NCBI GenBank assembly: GCA_030522415.1
Contig: CM060107.1
Coordinates: 47,885,807-47,949,806, forward strand
From: Channallabes apus
Taxonomy: Eukaryota > Chordata > Actinopteri > Siluriformes > Clariidae
Direction: 5' to 3'
Length of the DNA: 64,000 bases
The notes below the pieces were generated by a model. It saw nothing but the letters and a program-made list of their open reading frames with translations, was not told where the DNA came from and did not search any database. Of this stretch, positions 10,271 to 21,068 are shown in pieces. The stretch's first letter is position 1, and each line of letters begins with the position of its first letter. A program made the translations under genes and the position numbers.

Positions 10271-10935
10271 CAAGAGATGTGTTAAGTAAATTAACGATTC
10301 CCTTGAAAACCGATAACATTCTTTCAAATGATCATTAGGAAATGAAAGCAATACACAGTCTTATAACTCTCTCCCTGCAAAAAAAATATAATATGATATG
10401 AATATAATAGTATAATTTGTGCCTCCACGTCCATAGGATCATCATCAAAAGGGCGCGCCGTGCTCAATAACCTTCTGAAACAAACTGACCCTGGAACATA
10501 GCAGGTTATCTTCATAAAGTAAATTGCTATGGTTACATACATTCCCAGAAAGTTACAGATGTCGCCATTAAGACTGCGCGTGTTTTCCCGCGAGATGCCG
10601 CAATTTAGTGCGCGCCATGCCACGACTTGCCGCAAGCAACATTCGGGAATTTAAATAAATGTTTTGTGCTTCACTGAATATCCGCCATATGACAGATTGA
10701 AAAGCCGGACCAAGTACAACGATGTATTGTGTATAATTAGTTAGCCTAAAACGTTATTGTTTCCCATGGATATATAATGACTAGATGTCGCCTTACGTCT
10801 ACATCGCCGCCATCTTGTGTCTACTCTGCATTAGTTAACATTGGCAGAGAACTATCAACGATTAAAATCACCTTAATCTGCTTAATTTTCAAGCGATTTT
10901 CAAGCCGTTTGGTCCATTATAAATGTCAGACATAT
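10271..10935. other. spacer without recognised gene
   Basis: AT-rich non-coding sequence. Short open frames on the minus strand (to about 10635) show no motif. The segment links the LINE 5' end to a large hairpin. Confidence 0.4.
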
Positions 10936-11020
10936 ATTTATGATAGAACATAAATTAATTAATTATTTTACTTATATGATATAGGTAAAATAATGAATTA
11001 ATCTATGTTCTATCATAAAT
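10936..11020. repeat. 36-bp near-perfect inverted repeat
   Basis: The arms 10936-10971 and 10985-11020 are reverse complements with about two mismatches around a 13-bp loop. They are AT-rich (ATTTATGATAGAAC ... GTTCTATCATAAAT). This could be the end of a MITE or a foldback element. It sits immediately left of a duplicated block that starts at about 11026. Confidence 0.8.
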
Positions 11021-11025
11021 ATGTG

Positions 11026-12665
11026 ATATATCATATACAATAGAATACTTAGACACACCTACATAACTCATTAATTTGTTCTACAATGCACAAAACAATT
11101 ACAAGGATGCTGATAGTGATATGAAATAAAAACAAGAATAATATAAAATAAAGTATATATAAAATATAAATAAATAGATATATAATAGAGCAAAATTTAA
11201 ATTAATAAAGGAATGAGTTAATTAAACAAAGCGAGTTAAAAAAAACTATTATGACAGCGCGGCCCCGTCACAAGATGGCGGCCGCGCTGACTCATCGTTC
11301 CTATGGACAGCAGCATCAGAGGCGACATCTAGTCAGTATATATATATATAATATATATATGATTGTTTCCAATGATGAAGCAAACATGAATTTTATTTTG
11401 TTTTACAACAGGTATTTCATAATGAAAGTGTGTAAAGTATATGTGTCTATGTGCATAATGATGAAATGAGATGCCCAAATTCATGCTTTAAAAGTTTCTT
11501 ATATAGTTTTTGTAACGTCTTAACAGGGACAAAACAATGAAACAATGCCTCGGGTTAAATGGTATTGAAATTAATTTAATTTCCTGATTAACTTTAACTA
11601 TGTTAACTATGCGAATGTTCATTCACTAAATGTATTTTTTATAAAAAATAAACAAATCTCTGTTTTATTATTAGTTGAGAGTGTGGTTTATTTATTTAGT
11701 ATCATATTTGGTCATTGTAACATGCATTAGGGAGCATTATAGACGTGCCAAGGGTATTAAATTAAAATAATGGAAGGGGGGTGTTTTAATAAAACGACAT
11801 CTATCCGACATCTGTCCGACATTTGGCAGATGTATAAACATCTGATTAATATCGTCTAAAGAGCGGATCAGGGTCGTTTTAATTCATTTACTTCTTAAAT
11901 AAGTAGGCTAAGCGTCGTTCTAACATCGGCACCAGATGAGCAAATGCCCCCTGCTAGACATCTGCCAGACATCTGCCAGATGAAAAAGACGACGTCGCAT
12001 AGACATCTCAGCGACGTGTGTGTGCTATCTGGGTCCGTTCTCGCGTAGACGGCGGAGCTCTGTTTATCTTGTGTTTTCAGTTTTCTTTTGGTTTCCTTTT
12101 AAGTTTCTTAATTAATAATCCCCGCTATCTCCAAACGGAAATGTCTTCCTGTGTCTGTCATAAGCACTCACAACCAGGGACGGTTCTAGACAGGCACATA
12201 TGGGGGGGCAGTGAGAAATGTGAAGGTGACATCATGTGTACACATCATGTTCGAGCACTGTTTTTTCCCCCTGTGCTTACAGTAACAGTATTTTCCTTGC
12301 TGAATTGTGTTGTTAGCTGCGTCCAAAGCCTAGAGAAGTGGATTGCACTTTGTCAGGCCTCTGCCTTCAGACGTGTCCAACTTGGGTGTCCCACTTGAAA
12401 ACTAAGCTCCTGCTGGTATAGCTCTTAAGGTCACTGAGGCACGCAAACCGCCTGACCACAATAAGGTGGCAATCCCTCAAGGGGGAAACTGAAAATTTTA
12501 AATTAAATAAAATATAATTAATCCAGATTTTATCAATCAACAACATAACATTTATCTTAGTTGAATGGTCTAATTCTCAAAAACGTCTAACCTAAAGAAC
12601 GACATAACACACTATAAGTAGAATATTTACAAAACAGAAAGTTTTTTTTTATTATTATTATTCAT
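11026..12665 (+). repeat. segmental duplication unit, copy 1
   Basis: Nearly identical to 25337-27004 along its length, apart from small indels and a TA-repeat length change. It holds no convincing gene; a short frame at 12018-12398 (126 codons) is conserved in both copies but has no recognisable domain. It contains clustered CATCTG/CAGATG motifs at 11800-12010. Confidence 0.8.
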
Positions 12666-13454
12666 AAGAAAACCTAAGTTAAAACAGATGTATGGGGCAT
12701 CTTGTCTTGCATTTGTCCACGTAAACCTGTTCGTTATGTTTGTGATTTGGGTCCGTTTGTAAGAGCCATATCGTATTTGTTATGAATTTGTTGTTGTGTT
12801 TATTTGTTTTATTTTATTTTATTCTATTTTATTGTATTCATTAGTTAAGGATTAAGAATTGAGTTTATTATATAAGTCATAAGCTTTGAACTTGTTAGTT
12901 AAGCATCCATTTTGACAATCGTAAGTTGATCTGTGATGTCATTCCACTATTACATGCTTTTGTATGACTATCGTATGAATGAATCTCCACTTTCTGGAGA
13001 TGAAAGTTCAGTTTAGATGCGGAAGGCTATGGAAACACAAGCTTTTGACCGTAAGCTAATCGTAATCCAAGATCTTAGTAAGATACAGCAAATAGGTTAT
13101 TGTAAAAGTCAGAAATTTACAAGATACAGCAACTGGTGTTGTAACCACAGTGGATTTACTCAAGACGACTGTATGAAGTGTTGATTCTTTGATGCTGACA
13201 AAATAAAATACAAGAGACAAAGAGATCATCGGACTTCAGTTTTTCGTGTGAGTAAAAAAGGCAAACCAAGGATACGTGTCAAAACTAGTGAAATAATATG
13301 TCCGCATCTACACCGTTGTTACAGAATGTTGTTTGGTTTTATTACACATTAGGCATATGTTTTTGTTTCAGTTTTGCCTTATTATTGCTGTGTAACGTGT
13401 TAACCTCTGTGTAGCTCTTAAACCTTAAACCTAAATCCCTACTACAAGGACGTC

Positions 13455-13679
13455 ATGCTTCTATCGCCGTCCGGCTTTGAGAACATCGTGCTTCCTCCTC
13501 CGCTTGGCTTCGAGAATATCTTGTTACGTCCTCCACCCGGCTTCGAGAACATTGTGTTACTTCCTCCGCTTGGCTTCGAGAACAGCGTGTTACCTCCTCC
13601 CCCCGGCTTCGAGAACATCGTCTTACCTCCTCCGCCCGACTTCGAGGACGTCGTGCCAACTCCTCCATGTAGGCCATAG
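13455..13679 (+). CDS. small Pro-rich 11-aa-repeat ORF (GFENIVLPPPP type)
   Basis: A 74-codon ATG frame made of about six copies of an 11-residue unit (33 bp) such as GFENIVLPPPL, ending PTPPCRP and a stop. The paralogue at 38055-38345 has about eight units. The unit resembles PVLPPPPGFEDSEPA and GFENVVDPS in the protein of the LTR element at 18317-20793, so this is probably a remnant of such an element's internal region rather than a cellular gene. It lies 138 bp upstream of sulfotransferase copy A in the same orientation. Whether it is expressed is unknown. Confidence 0.4.
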   Translation: MLLSPSGFENIVLPPPLGFENILLRPPPGFENIVLLPPLGFENSVLPPPPGFENIVLPPPPDFEDVVPTPPCRP

Positions 13680-13816
13680 AGCCCGTGTACCGCTATCGGG
13701 CCTGTTCTTCGCTCTGTGCCTGTAGCTATAGTTTGAGTCTGTTGGTTGTTTCTTGGTTTGTTTTGATTCAACGTTGTTTGTTCTATTTAAGTGAGTTTTT
13801 GTTATTTAAAAAGAAT

Positions 13817-14641
13817 ATCTGCCATCATGCATCTCCATACCCAGTGCAATGCCATGCAGATCAGGAACAAATGGAATTCAATTGATCAAATTCCCCAGTC
13901 AGATTTGAACAACCTGCTCGTCGATGACTGGCACGGAATCATCTATTGCTACGTTCCAAAAGTTGGCTGCACTGTATTAAAAAGGATCATGATCGTTCTG
14001 AGTGAGAGTCTGAAGGTGTATGGAACACTGATGACATCCCCATTGAAGACGTTCATGGATCCTCTTTACAGCACCTTAACGAATACCCCAAGGAAGTGAT
14101 GAAAGAAAAACTTGAGACGTACAAGAAGTTCATATTTGTGCGAGATCCATTTGCCAGACTGATTTCAGCATACAGAGATAAGATACAAAATCCTAATCAA
14201 CATTATTATGAAAAATGTGGGGTGGAAATATTAAGCAAATTCAGAAATGTGTCTAATCCACCAGCATCGGCAAAGGAAGCAAATGCTGCTGGTATCGTTC
14301 CTTCTTTCTACAACTTCATTGACTATATAATAAGCCTTCCATTTCCAGATGACACAGACATTGATGAACACTGGCGAAAAACATTCCAAATGTGCCATCC
14401 CTGCTTGATTAATTATGACTTTATTGGGAAAATGGAAACCATAGAGGAAGATGTTGCTCACTTACTACGAATGCTTCATGTTGATAACCTTGTCAGCTTT
14501 AAAGCCTGGACCATTACAGCAGAGTCAAGTTGGGTAAAGAAATGGTATTCGGACATCTCCGAAGAATGGAGGAGGAAACTATACAACATTTATGAGGCAG
14601 ACTTCAGACTGTTTGGATATGAAGATCAAGAAAATGTTTAA
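13817..14641 (+). pseudogene. carbohydrate sulfotransferase copy A (broken)
   Basis: Similar to the intact gene at 21069 from its codon 81 onward (HLHTQCN). The first 80 codons, including the membrane anchor, are replaced by unrelated sequence. The PAPS-site Gly-Gly is Val-Gly here. A deletion of about 13 bp after the LKVYG codons (near 14022) shifts the frame, so the 3' half reads from 14096 in another frame with VRDPFARLISAYRD and YEADFRLFGYED. No functional protein is likely. Confidence 0.85.
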
Positions 14642-15414
14642 AATCTCAATTCTAAAAACATCATCTAAATTGTTTGTGTTGTGTAGGATGATTGTTGTGT
14701 CTTTGTTCACTTGTTGGGAAAATCTTGTGTAAGAACTTGGCATTGGTTCACTTAATTGACGTCCGATGCATGTGTGTTATGGTGACAGAAAATATCTGCT
14801 CTTGTTCTACACTACAGTCGATCTACATTTTGAGGCATTACAAGTGCCTCTTTTTTGGTTTAACAATTAAAGCTCTCTAATGTTCATTATTATTATTATT
14901 ATTATTGAATTATACTACCAAAACTGCTGGCAGAATGAATTTCATGTTGTACCAGAATTCCTGAATGTTGCAAATGCAAGAGAAAAAAAAGGGGTTTTTG
15001 TCTGTTTATTTTTCCCTTTGCATTGTATTTATGCATCACAAGAATTTTCATTAGTAGGACAACCTCAGTATCACCTGTATCATGTGTTATATAATTGGTG
15101 CCCTCAGTAAGGTCTAACTACTAAGTAGTGCATATCATTATCATGCCTAATGCATGTTAATATGTGTGTAAGTTGTAGTTTTATAAACTACATTATACCA
15201 CATTAATTTAATATTAACACACTAATGTGTCTAAATATATGTTTGTAGGAACAATTACGAGTAATGTGATTAACATAAACTTTTATATTATACCCTATCT
15301 GACAAATAAATAAATTATTTGACCAATGTTAGCTTTGATTATAGCCCACAAGCTTTTGGCAATTTCATGTGTAAAAAGTATTCCTCATTCTCCCAGAAAC
15401 ATTCTTCCACAATT

Positions 15415-15416
<2 letters not shown>
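14642..15416. other. 3' flank of sulfotransferase copy A
   Basis: Contains a conserved polyadenylation-type ATTAAA at about 14867-14872, shared by all copies. AT-rich sequence common to 22134-22980, 39097-40024 and 56295-56660 follows. No gene is seen. Confidence 0.5.

Positions 15417-15474
<58 letters not shown>
15417..15474. repeat. (GATA)n microsatellite
   Basis: About 14 tandem GATA units. The homologous array is present at 22981-23035 and 40025-40085. Confidence 0.95.
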
Positions 15475-15481
15475 GTGCTGT

Positions 15482-15680
15482 GAAAAAATGTATTTGCACC
15501 CAATATATTTTTATTTTTTCCATATTGGCCACACTTTGAGATTATTAAACAAATTTTAATTTTACACAAATATAATCCAAGTAAATACAAAATGCAGTTT
15601 TTAAATGATGATTTCATTTATTAATGGGGGTAAAAAAAAGTCCAAACCTTTCGTATTTGAGAAACAACTCACAACTCCAA
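15482..15680. repeat. interspersed repeat fragment (GTGCTGTGAAAAAATGTATTTG type)
   Basis: The same sequence follows the GATA array at 23036 and recurs at 40690. It looks like an abundant non-autonomous DNA element of fish; its class cannot be settled from the sequence alone. Its right part is cut off by the LINE fragment at 15690. Confidence 0.45.
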
Positions 15681-15689
15681 GTCACAACT

Positions 15690-17596
15690 CCAACAGAGTG
15701 AGTCTAGGAGCCTGTGGCAGGGACTAAGAACAATAACGGACTATAAAGCACCTACATCCAGTATGACGAATGCGGATGTGACATTCTATGCTCGTTTCGA
15801 GGGTGCAGCTAAAATCGTTAGTGGCTACAGACAGGAAGACACTGCCAGCACCAGAAGCGCTTTCATCATCTCCGAGCATGATGTGAGGAGAGCGTTCAAG
15901 AGAGTAAACACTAGCAAAGCAGCAGGACCAGACGACATCTCAGGTCATATTTTCAGAGCCTGCGCAGACCAGCTAGCACCTGTGTTCAGAGAGATATTCA
16001 ACCTCTCTTTATCTTAGTCAGTGATCCCCACATGCTTCAAAAAGTCCATCATTGTTCCTGACCCCAAGAAACCTCATCCTGCTTCCCTCAATGATTATCG
16101 CCCTGTAGCCCTCACCTCAGTAGTGATGAAGTGCTTTGAACGGCTGGTCAGAGACTTCATCATTTCTTCACTTCCTGACACACTGGACCTATTACAAATT
16201 GCATACCGTCCAAACCGCTCTATATATGATGCCAGCTTTCGATCTCCTCCATACATCACTCACTCACCTGGACACTAGGAAATTTAATTATGTTAAAATT
16301 CTCTTCATCGACTACAGCTCAGCAATTAATACCATAATCCCCTCCACACTCACCACCAAGCTGGAGCACCTGGGACTCAGCTCATCTATGTGTCAGTGGA
16401 TCTCCAACTTCCTAACTGGCAGACCACAGGCAGTAAGGATGGGCGGGCATGTCTAATTCTCAGCACTGGAGCCTCCCAGGGTTGTGTTTTGAGCCCCTTG
16501 CTGTACTCTTTGTACACCTACGACTGCGTGGCCACTACCAACTCCACCGCCATTATCAAGGTTGCTGACGACACTGTCGTGGTGGGCCTGATCACGAACA
16601 ATTATGAGACGGCCTACCTAGAGAAGATTGGAAATCTGGAGAAATGGTGCCAGAGGAACAATCTCCATCCGGAACGTCAGCAAGACAAAGGAGCTGATAG
16701 TGGACTTTAGTATAAAGCAGGAGAGAAACTACCAGACCCCAGTCATCAACAGGAGCCCAGTGGAGAGAGTGAACAGTTTCCGATACATCTGTGTTCATAT
16801 CACGCAGGACCTGTCATGGTCCTGTCATATCAACACCATGGTGAAAAAGGGCCGACAGCGTCTTTACCACCTCAGACGCTTGAGAGACTTCAGACTGGCG
16901 TCTAAGTTGCTCATGAATTTCTACTCCTGCACCATAGAGAGCATCCTGACAGGAAACATCATGACCTGGGTTGGAAACAGCAACATGCAGGACAGACGAG
17001 CTCTACACAGGGTGGTGCGATCAGCTGAACGCATCATCCGCACCGAGCTCCCTGACCTGCACTCATCTGCACTCAGCGGTGCTGGACCAAGGCCAGGAAG
17101 ATCGTGAAGGACCTCAGCCATCCCAACAATGGACTGTTCTCTCTATTGCGGTCTGGGAAGCGCTTCCGCTCCCTTAAGGCCAACACAGAGAGACTGAAGA
17201 GGAGCTTCTTCCCGCAGACGATACGGTGTCTCAACCACAACACAACACAGGACTAATACCATCTTTTTTACATCCAACATTGCCTGGGCATTCATGGCCA
17301 CTATGGACACATTCATGCACTTCTGCATTACATTATATTATATTTTAATTTCTGAACCATTGCACAAGACACTTTAATAAGTCACTTTTTATGCATATTT
17401 GCACCCCCTCCCAGTCATCTAAATTTTCTTTTTTTTACTATTTTTTCTTCTATATTTCAATATTTTGCTATATTGTTATTATGTCCTTATTTGTAGAGTA
17501 TATTTTACTAGTTAAATTTATTTTCTATCGTATTTCTTTTTATTCATATTTATTTCTTATGTAAAAGCTTTTATTTATTAAGGTCACCGGCGGTCG
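15690..17596 (+). mobile_element. Rex1-like LINE fragment, RT region
   Basis: 5'-truncated relative of the LINEs at 29526 and 42698. Frames in succession encode [62 protein letters not shown] and [10 protein letters not shown], then the C-terminal [13 protein letters not shown] region. Stops and frameshifts occur at about 16018, 16278, 16456 and 16710. The normal YADD/FADD box is VADD here. It ends in a shared GGTCACCGGCGGTCG sequence without the TTTGAA tail. Inactive. Confidence 0.85.
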
Positions 17597-18316
17597 GTGG
17601 ACCACTTTTGACAGTCCTGACCAACTGACCAGATCAGGAACGTCCCACAAGACCTGGTGTTTAATTGCTCTGACAAAGGCATCTACCCACTACAATTTCA
17701 CGTGTTACGTTCCACGTATGTTTGTGTGTATTATGTGTTTATTTTTTCTTCTTCCCTCTCGCTCTTTTGCCTTTTGTGTTCTCATTCCATTTAGGTCCGA
17801 GGTTATTTGACTGAGCTGTCAATCATCGTTGTAACATCATGACGCTCTGCCAATCAGTGACGTGCTGAACGTATTTGAGGCCTTTGATTCAGTGTGTGTG
17901 TGTGTGCGTGCCTTGCCAGCGTACCATGTGCTTCAATGAGCTCAACCTTGCATGTTTGACTTTAGTAGCTTCCAGTTGTGTATTGTTTCATTATATAGTT
18001 TTTTTCTTTTTGCTTGGTTGTGTGATTGGATATTTCTCTATAGAGTTCTATTGAACTGTGTGTGTTTACACTAAATGTGTTGGAGTTTGGTTTAGCCTAC
18101 TACATGGGAAGTTCAACCCCATTGTTAGGAAGAATGTTGGTGCATTGCTTTATTTTTCTACTGATAAATTAGACAATTGTTAGTTTACGTTGAGTGTTTC
18201 TCCACCTTTGTACTTTTGTTTCCTTATTTTTAGGGCGTCAGTTAGAGTGTCGCTTGCGCTGAAGATTTCGGGTTTATTTTGTATTTCTTTTGTTATTTAG
18301 TTCAGGATTTAGTAAT
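17597..18316. other. spacer, paralogous to 48310-49163
   Basis: No gene is seen. From about 17870 it matches 48310-49163, except that the latter has an extra solo LTR. It ends at TTTAGTAAT, where an LTR element is inserted here and a different LTR is inserted in the paralogue. Confidence 0.6.
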
Positions 18317-18674
18317 TGTAACGGTTAACCCCTAGATGGCGCCAGAACGCCATTTGTATTTATGTTGGATTTTTGTGTTGTAGTTTGGTTTCGGTTAAGG
18401 TTAGACTTCATTTCCCAGTTTGCACCTCGGTCAGGTGACGTAGAAGCTCACCTGAACCGAGGGAAGTTATTTTGATCAATGTTTATGTTTAGTTATAAAT
18501 AGCCTGGCTGGACTCCAGTCAGGCGTCTAGCAACCGTTCATTTAACGTTCAGTTTGTGTTGGAGTGTTTATGTTTTGTTTGATTTAAAAATAAAGAACTT
18601 TGTTAACCGTCAGCTTGCCTCCGCGATCATGCCTCACACCCACGGCCGACACAGACGTAAGGGGAAACGTGACA
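18317..18674 (+). repeat. 5' LTR of the 18317 element
   Basis: Contains a near-consensus CTCF motif (CCCCTAGATGGCGC, 18329-18342), a hairpin (CCTCGGTCAGGTGA at 18425-18438 with its complement at 18448-18462), TATAAATA at 18494-18501, an AATAAAG polyadenylation-like signal at about 18590 and the ORF start codon at 18629. Confidence 0.88.
18494..18533 (+). promoter_or_regulatory. TATA box and self-primer donor
   Basis: TATAAATA at 18494; 31 nt downstream is GTCTAGCAA (18525-18533), the exact complement of the 9 nt that follow the LTR. Confidence 0.72.
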
Positions 18675-20428
18675 GATTGCTAGACCAACCAAGAGGCATG
18701 GCGGAGGATCCCCTCCTGAAGTTTTTTGGGGGGGGCGCAGTGGCCATCTTGCCCGAGCTGGCGAACTGGCGGGACAGCGAGGAGGAGGACTACGGCTGGG
18801 ACTATAACATCGGGCTGGTAGAGGACGAGGAGGAGATGTACCGCAGCTGCGAGTACAGATTGCTGGAGGAGCAGGAGCACCTGCGAGAGAGCAGCGAGGA
18901 GAGAGAGAGAGAGACACCACAAAGCTGGGAGGGCTGCAGGCTCGCCATTCGGCGGACGCCATTCAGGGGCGATGCGGCACGGGGTCACGTGGTTCCCCGC
19001 ACCGGCCGGAAGAGAAGGGCGAGGAAGCCCAAGTACGGCGGTGACGAGGGGGAAAGAGAACCCCAGGCGGAGCAGCAGCACAAGGAGCTCATGTGGTGGA
19101 TTCCGGAGCAGGTGAGAGGAATGCAGGAGCAGGTGAAGGAGCTCCAGCAGCTGATCCTCCACTTCCGGGATGGCCGCGAAGCGGTCTCGGAGCTTTCGCC
19201 TCCCTCGCCAACGCTCAGCAGCGAGCAGGCATGTCAGCAGCCGCTATGCAATGCACTCATCCTGCCGCCGCCTTCCAGCATCGATGACAGCGAGCTAGCG
19301 TGTCAGCAGCCGCTGTCCGACGCACCCGTTCTGCCGCTGCCTCCCGGTTTCGAGGACAGCGAACCAGCGTGTCAGCAGCCGCTGTCCGACGCACCCGTTC
19401 TGCCGCCGCCTCCCGGTTTCGAGGACAGCGAACCAGCGTGTCAGCAGCAGCTGACCGACGCTCCCGTGCTGCCGCCGCCTCCCGGTTTCGAGGACAGCGA
19501 ACCAGCGTGTCAGCAGCAGCTGACCGACGCTCCCGTTCTGCCGCCGCCTCCCGGTTTCGAGGACAGCGAACCAGCGTGTCAGCAGCAGCTGACCGACGCT
19601 CCCGTTCTGCCGCCGCCTCCCGGTTTCGAGGACAGCGAACCAGCGTGTCAGCAGCAGCTGACCGACGCACCCGTCCTGCCGCCGCCTTCCGGCTTCGAGG
19701 ACAGCGAGCCAGCGTGTCAGCAGCCGCTGACCGACGCACCTGTTCTGACGCCGCCTTTCGGCTTTGAGGACAGCGAGCCGGCGGGTGAGCAGCCGCTGGC
19801 CGACACACCTGTTCTGCCGCCGCCCCCCGGCTTTGAGAACGTCGTGGACCCATCATTGAGCGCACTGCACGCTCCCACGCCGTCTACGAGCGCAGTGACC
19901 GCTCCCACGCCGTCTACGAGCGCAGTGACCGCTCCCACGCCGTCTACGAGCGCAGTGACCGCTCCCACGCCGTCTACGAGCGCAGTGACCGCTCCAACGC
20001 CTGCGTCGAGCGCAGTGACCGCTCCAACGCCTGCGTCGAGCGCTTCTCCAGCCCTGCAGCCGCCGAGCACGCTTCCAGCTCAGCAGCATCCGAGCACGCT
20101 TCCAGCTCAGCAGCATCCGAGCACGCTTCCAGCTCAGCAGCATCCGAGCACGCTTCCAGCTCAGCAGCATCCGAGCGCTTCTCCAGCTATGCAGCATCCG
20201 AGCGCTTCTCCAGCTCAGCAGCAGCCGAGCACGCTTCCAGCTCAGCAGCAGCCGAGCACTTCTCCAGCTCTGCAGCCGCCGAGCACGCTTCCAGCCCAGC
20301 AGCCGCAGAGCATGCCTCCAGCCCCGTCACCCAGCCTCCTGGATAGGAGGCTAAAGGTAGAACATTGGGTTGGGTGTCCGGGGCCTCCGGTGATGCTCCG
20401 GGAGGAGCATTTTTTAGAGGGGGGGTAA
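18629..20428 (+). CDS. 599-aa Pro-rich tandem-repeat protein of a non-autonomous LTR element
   Basis: The ATG at 18629 lies in the 5' LTR (MPHTHGRHRR); the related solo LTR at 56734 keeps a similar MPHT start. The TAA at 20426-20428 is the last codon before the 3' LTR and part of the polypurine tract. Order: basic N-terminus; LDQPRGMAEDPLLKFFGGG block; acidic stretch (DSEEEDYGWDY); basic stretch (GRKRRARKPKYGG); probable coiled coil near residues 155-195 (EQVRGMQEQVKELQQ); about nine 23-aa repeats with LPPPPGFEDSEPACQQ; about six TPSTSAVTAP decamers; about nine PSTLPAQQH-type repeats. No CCHC knuckle or enzyme motif. It may be a gag-like structural protein, which is inference from its position. 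ATG 18554+ is also open but would need a start further up the LTR. Confidence 0.6.
   Translation: MPHTHGRHRRKGKRDRLLDQPRGMAEDPLLKFFGGGAVAILPELANWRDSEEEDYGWDYNIGLVEDEEEMYRSCEYRLLEEQEHLRESSEERERETPQSWEGCRLAIRRTPFRGDAARGHVVPRTGRKRRARKPKYGGDEGEREPQAEQQHKELMWWIPEQVRGMQEQVKELQQLILHFRDGREAVSELSPPSPTLSSEQACQQPLCNALILPPPSSIDDSELACQQPLSDAPVLPLPPGFEDSEPACQQPLSDAPVLPPPPGFEDSEPACQQQLTDAPVLPPPPGFEDSEPACQQQLTDAPVLPPPPGFEDSEPACQQQLTDAPVLPPPPGFEDSEPACQQQLTDAPVLPPPSGFEDSEPACQQPLTDAPVLTPPFGFEDSEPAGEQPLADTPVLPPPPGFENVVDPSLSALHAPTPSTSAVTAPTPSTSAVTAPTPSTSAVTAPTPSTSAVTAPTPASSAVTAPTPASSASPALQPPSTLPAQQHPSTLPAQQHPSTLPAQQHPSTLPAQQHPSASPAMQHPSASPAQQQPSTLPAQQQPSTSPALQPPSTLPAQQPQSMPPAPSPSLLDRRLKVEHWVGCPGPPVMLREEHFLEGG
18677..18685 (+). 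promoter_or_regulatory. self-priming primer-binding site
   Basis: TTGCTAGAC, two bases (GA) after the LTR end TGACA. It pairs perfectly with GTCTAGCAA at 18525-18533. Confidence 0.72.
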
Positions 20429-20793
20429 TGTAACGGTTAACCCCTAGATGGCGCCAGAACGCCATTTGTATTTATGTTGGATTTTTGTGTTGTAGTTTGG
20501 TTTCGGTTAAGGTTAGACTTCATTTCCCAGTTTGCACCTCGGTCAGGTGACGTAGAAGCTCACCTGAACCGAGGGAAGTTAATTTTATCAATGTTTATGT
20601 TTAGTTATAAATAGCCTGGCTGGACTCCAGTCAGGCGTCTAGCAACCGTTACCGAAAGTAGTTTGTGTTGGAGTGTATTTTGTTTTATGTTTATGTTTTG
20701 ATTTCAAATAAAGGACTTTGTGAAACCGTCAGCTTGCCTCCGCGATCATGCCTCGCACCCACTCCAGACGCAGACAGAGAGGGAAACGTGACA
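20429..20793 (+). repeat. 3' LTR of the 18317 element
   Basis: Same layout as the 5' LTR, with scattered substitutions and small indels in the second half, so the insertion is older than the one at 2063. CTCF-like motif at 20441-20454, TATAAATA at 20606-20613. Confidence 0.88.
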
Positions 20794-21068
20794 GTAATAA
20801 GGTTTGTTTGTTTCGTTTCTTTCTTTGATTTGGGTGACACTGTTATTTAGTTGTTTCTATATTCCATACAATTATATATATATATATAATACCATATAAT
20901 TAAACTATTTTATAAAAGCACTCCTGTTCCACTAGTCTTTCTGGATCTGTTCCACACCCGGGTGCAATTATCTCTCATGAATGTGCGGTTCAAGCAAACC
21001 TCACCCTCACTTATTACTTCAGTTCAGATCTGTTCACAGAGCTCAGAGTCCCTTCCCTACCAGATGAA
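20794..21068. other. 5' flank of the intact sulfotransferase gene
   Basis: Paralogous to 51494-51730. It includes the CACAGAGCTCAGAGTCCCTTC segment about 30 nt before the ATG that recurs in copies D and E. No TATA box is obvious apart from an AT-rich TATA run at about 20872-20888. Confidence 0.4.

Larger units (their letters stand above)
12415..15480 (+). repeat. segmental duplication unit carrying sulfotransferase copy A
   Basis: Aligns with 37000-40085 almost continuously. Both copies contain, in order, a GGTATAGCTCTTAAGGTCAC segment, an AT-rich spacer, a Pro-rich repeat ORF, a sulfotransferase pseudogene, its 3' flank and a GATA microsatellite. Each copy has its own later damage. Confidence 0.8.
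18317..20793 (+). mobile_element. complete non-autonomous LTR element with a Pro-rich repeat ORF
   Basis: LTRs TGTAACGG...CGTGACA at 18317-18674 (358 bp) and 20429-20793 (365 bp), with target duplication gtaat at 18312-18316 and 20794-20798. No protease, RT or integrase is present. It has a primer site complementary to its own LTR and a GGGGGGGTAA polypurine tract abutting the 3' LTR. These features are shared with the sushi-type element at 2063-7607, which suggests its enzymes come in trans. Internal sequence is homologous to that of 58016-61749. I know of no name for this family. Confidence 0.9.

Noticed and set aside
12018..12398. 126-codon conserved frame in both 11026 and 25337 blocks
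   Set aside because: Conservation is explained by recent duplication. The sequence has no domain, starts in a repeat-rich area and differs at the N-terminus between copies.
15417..15474. CRISPR-like arrays (GATA and 31-bp repeats)
   Set aside because: The repeats are contiguous without unique spacers and the genome is eukaryotic.
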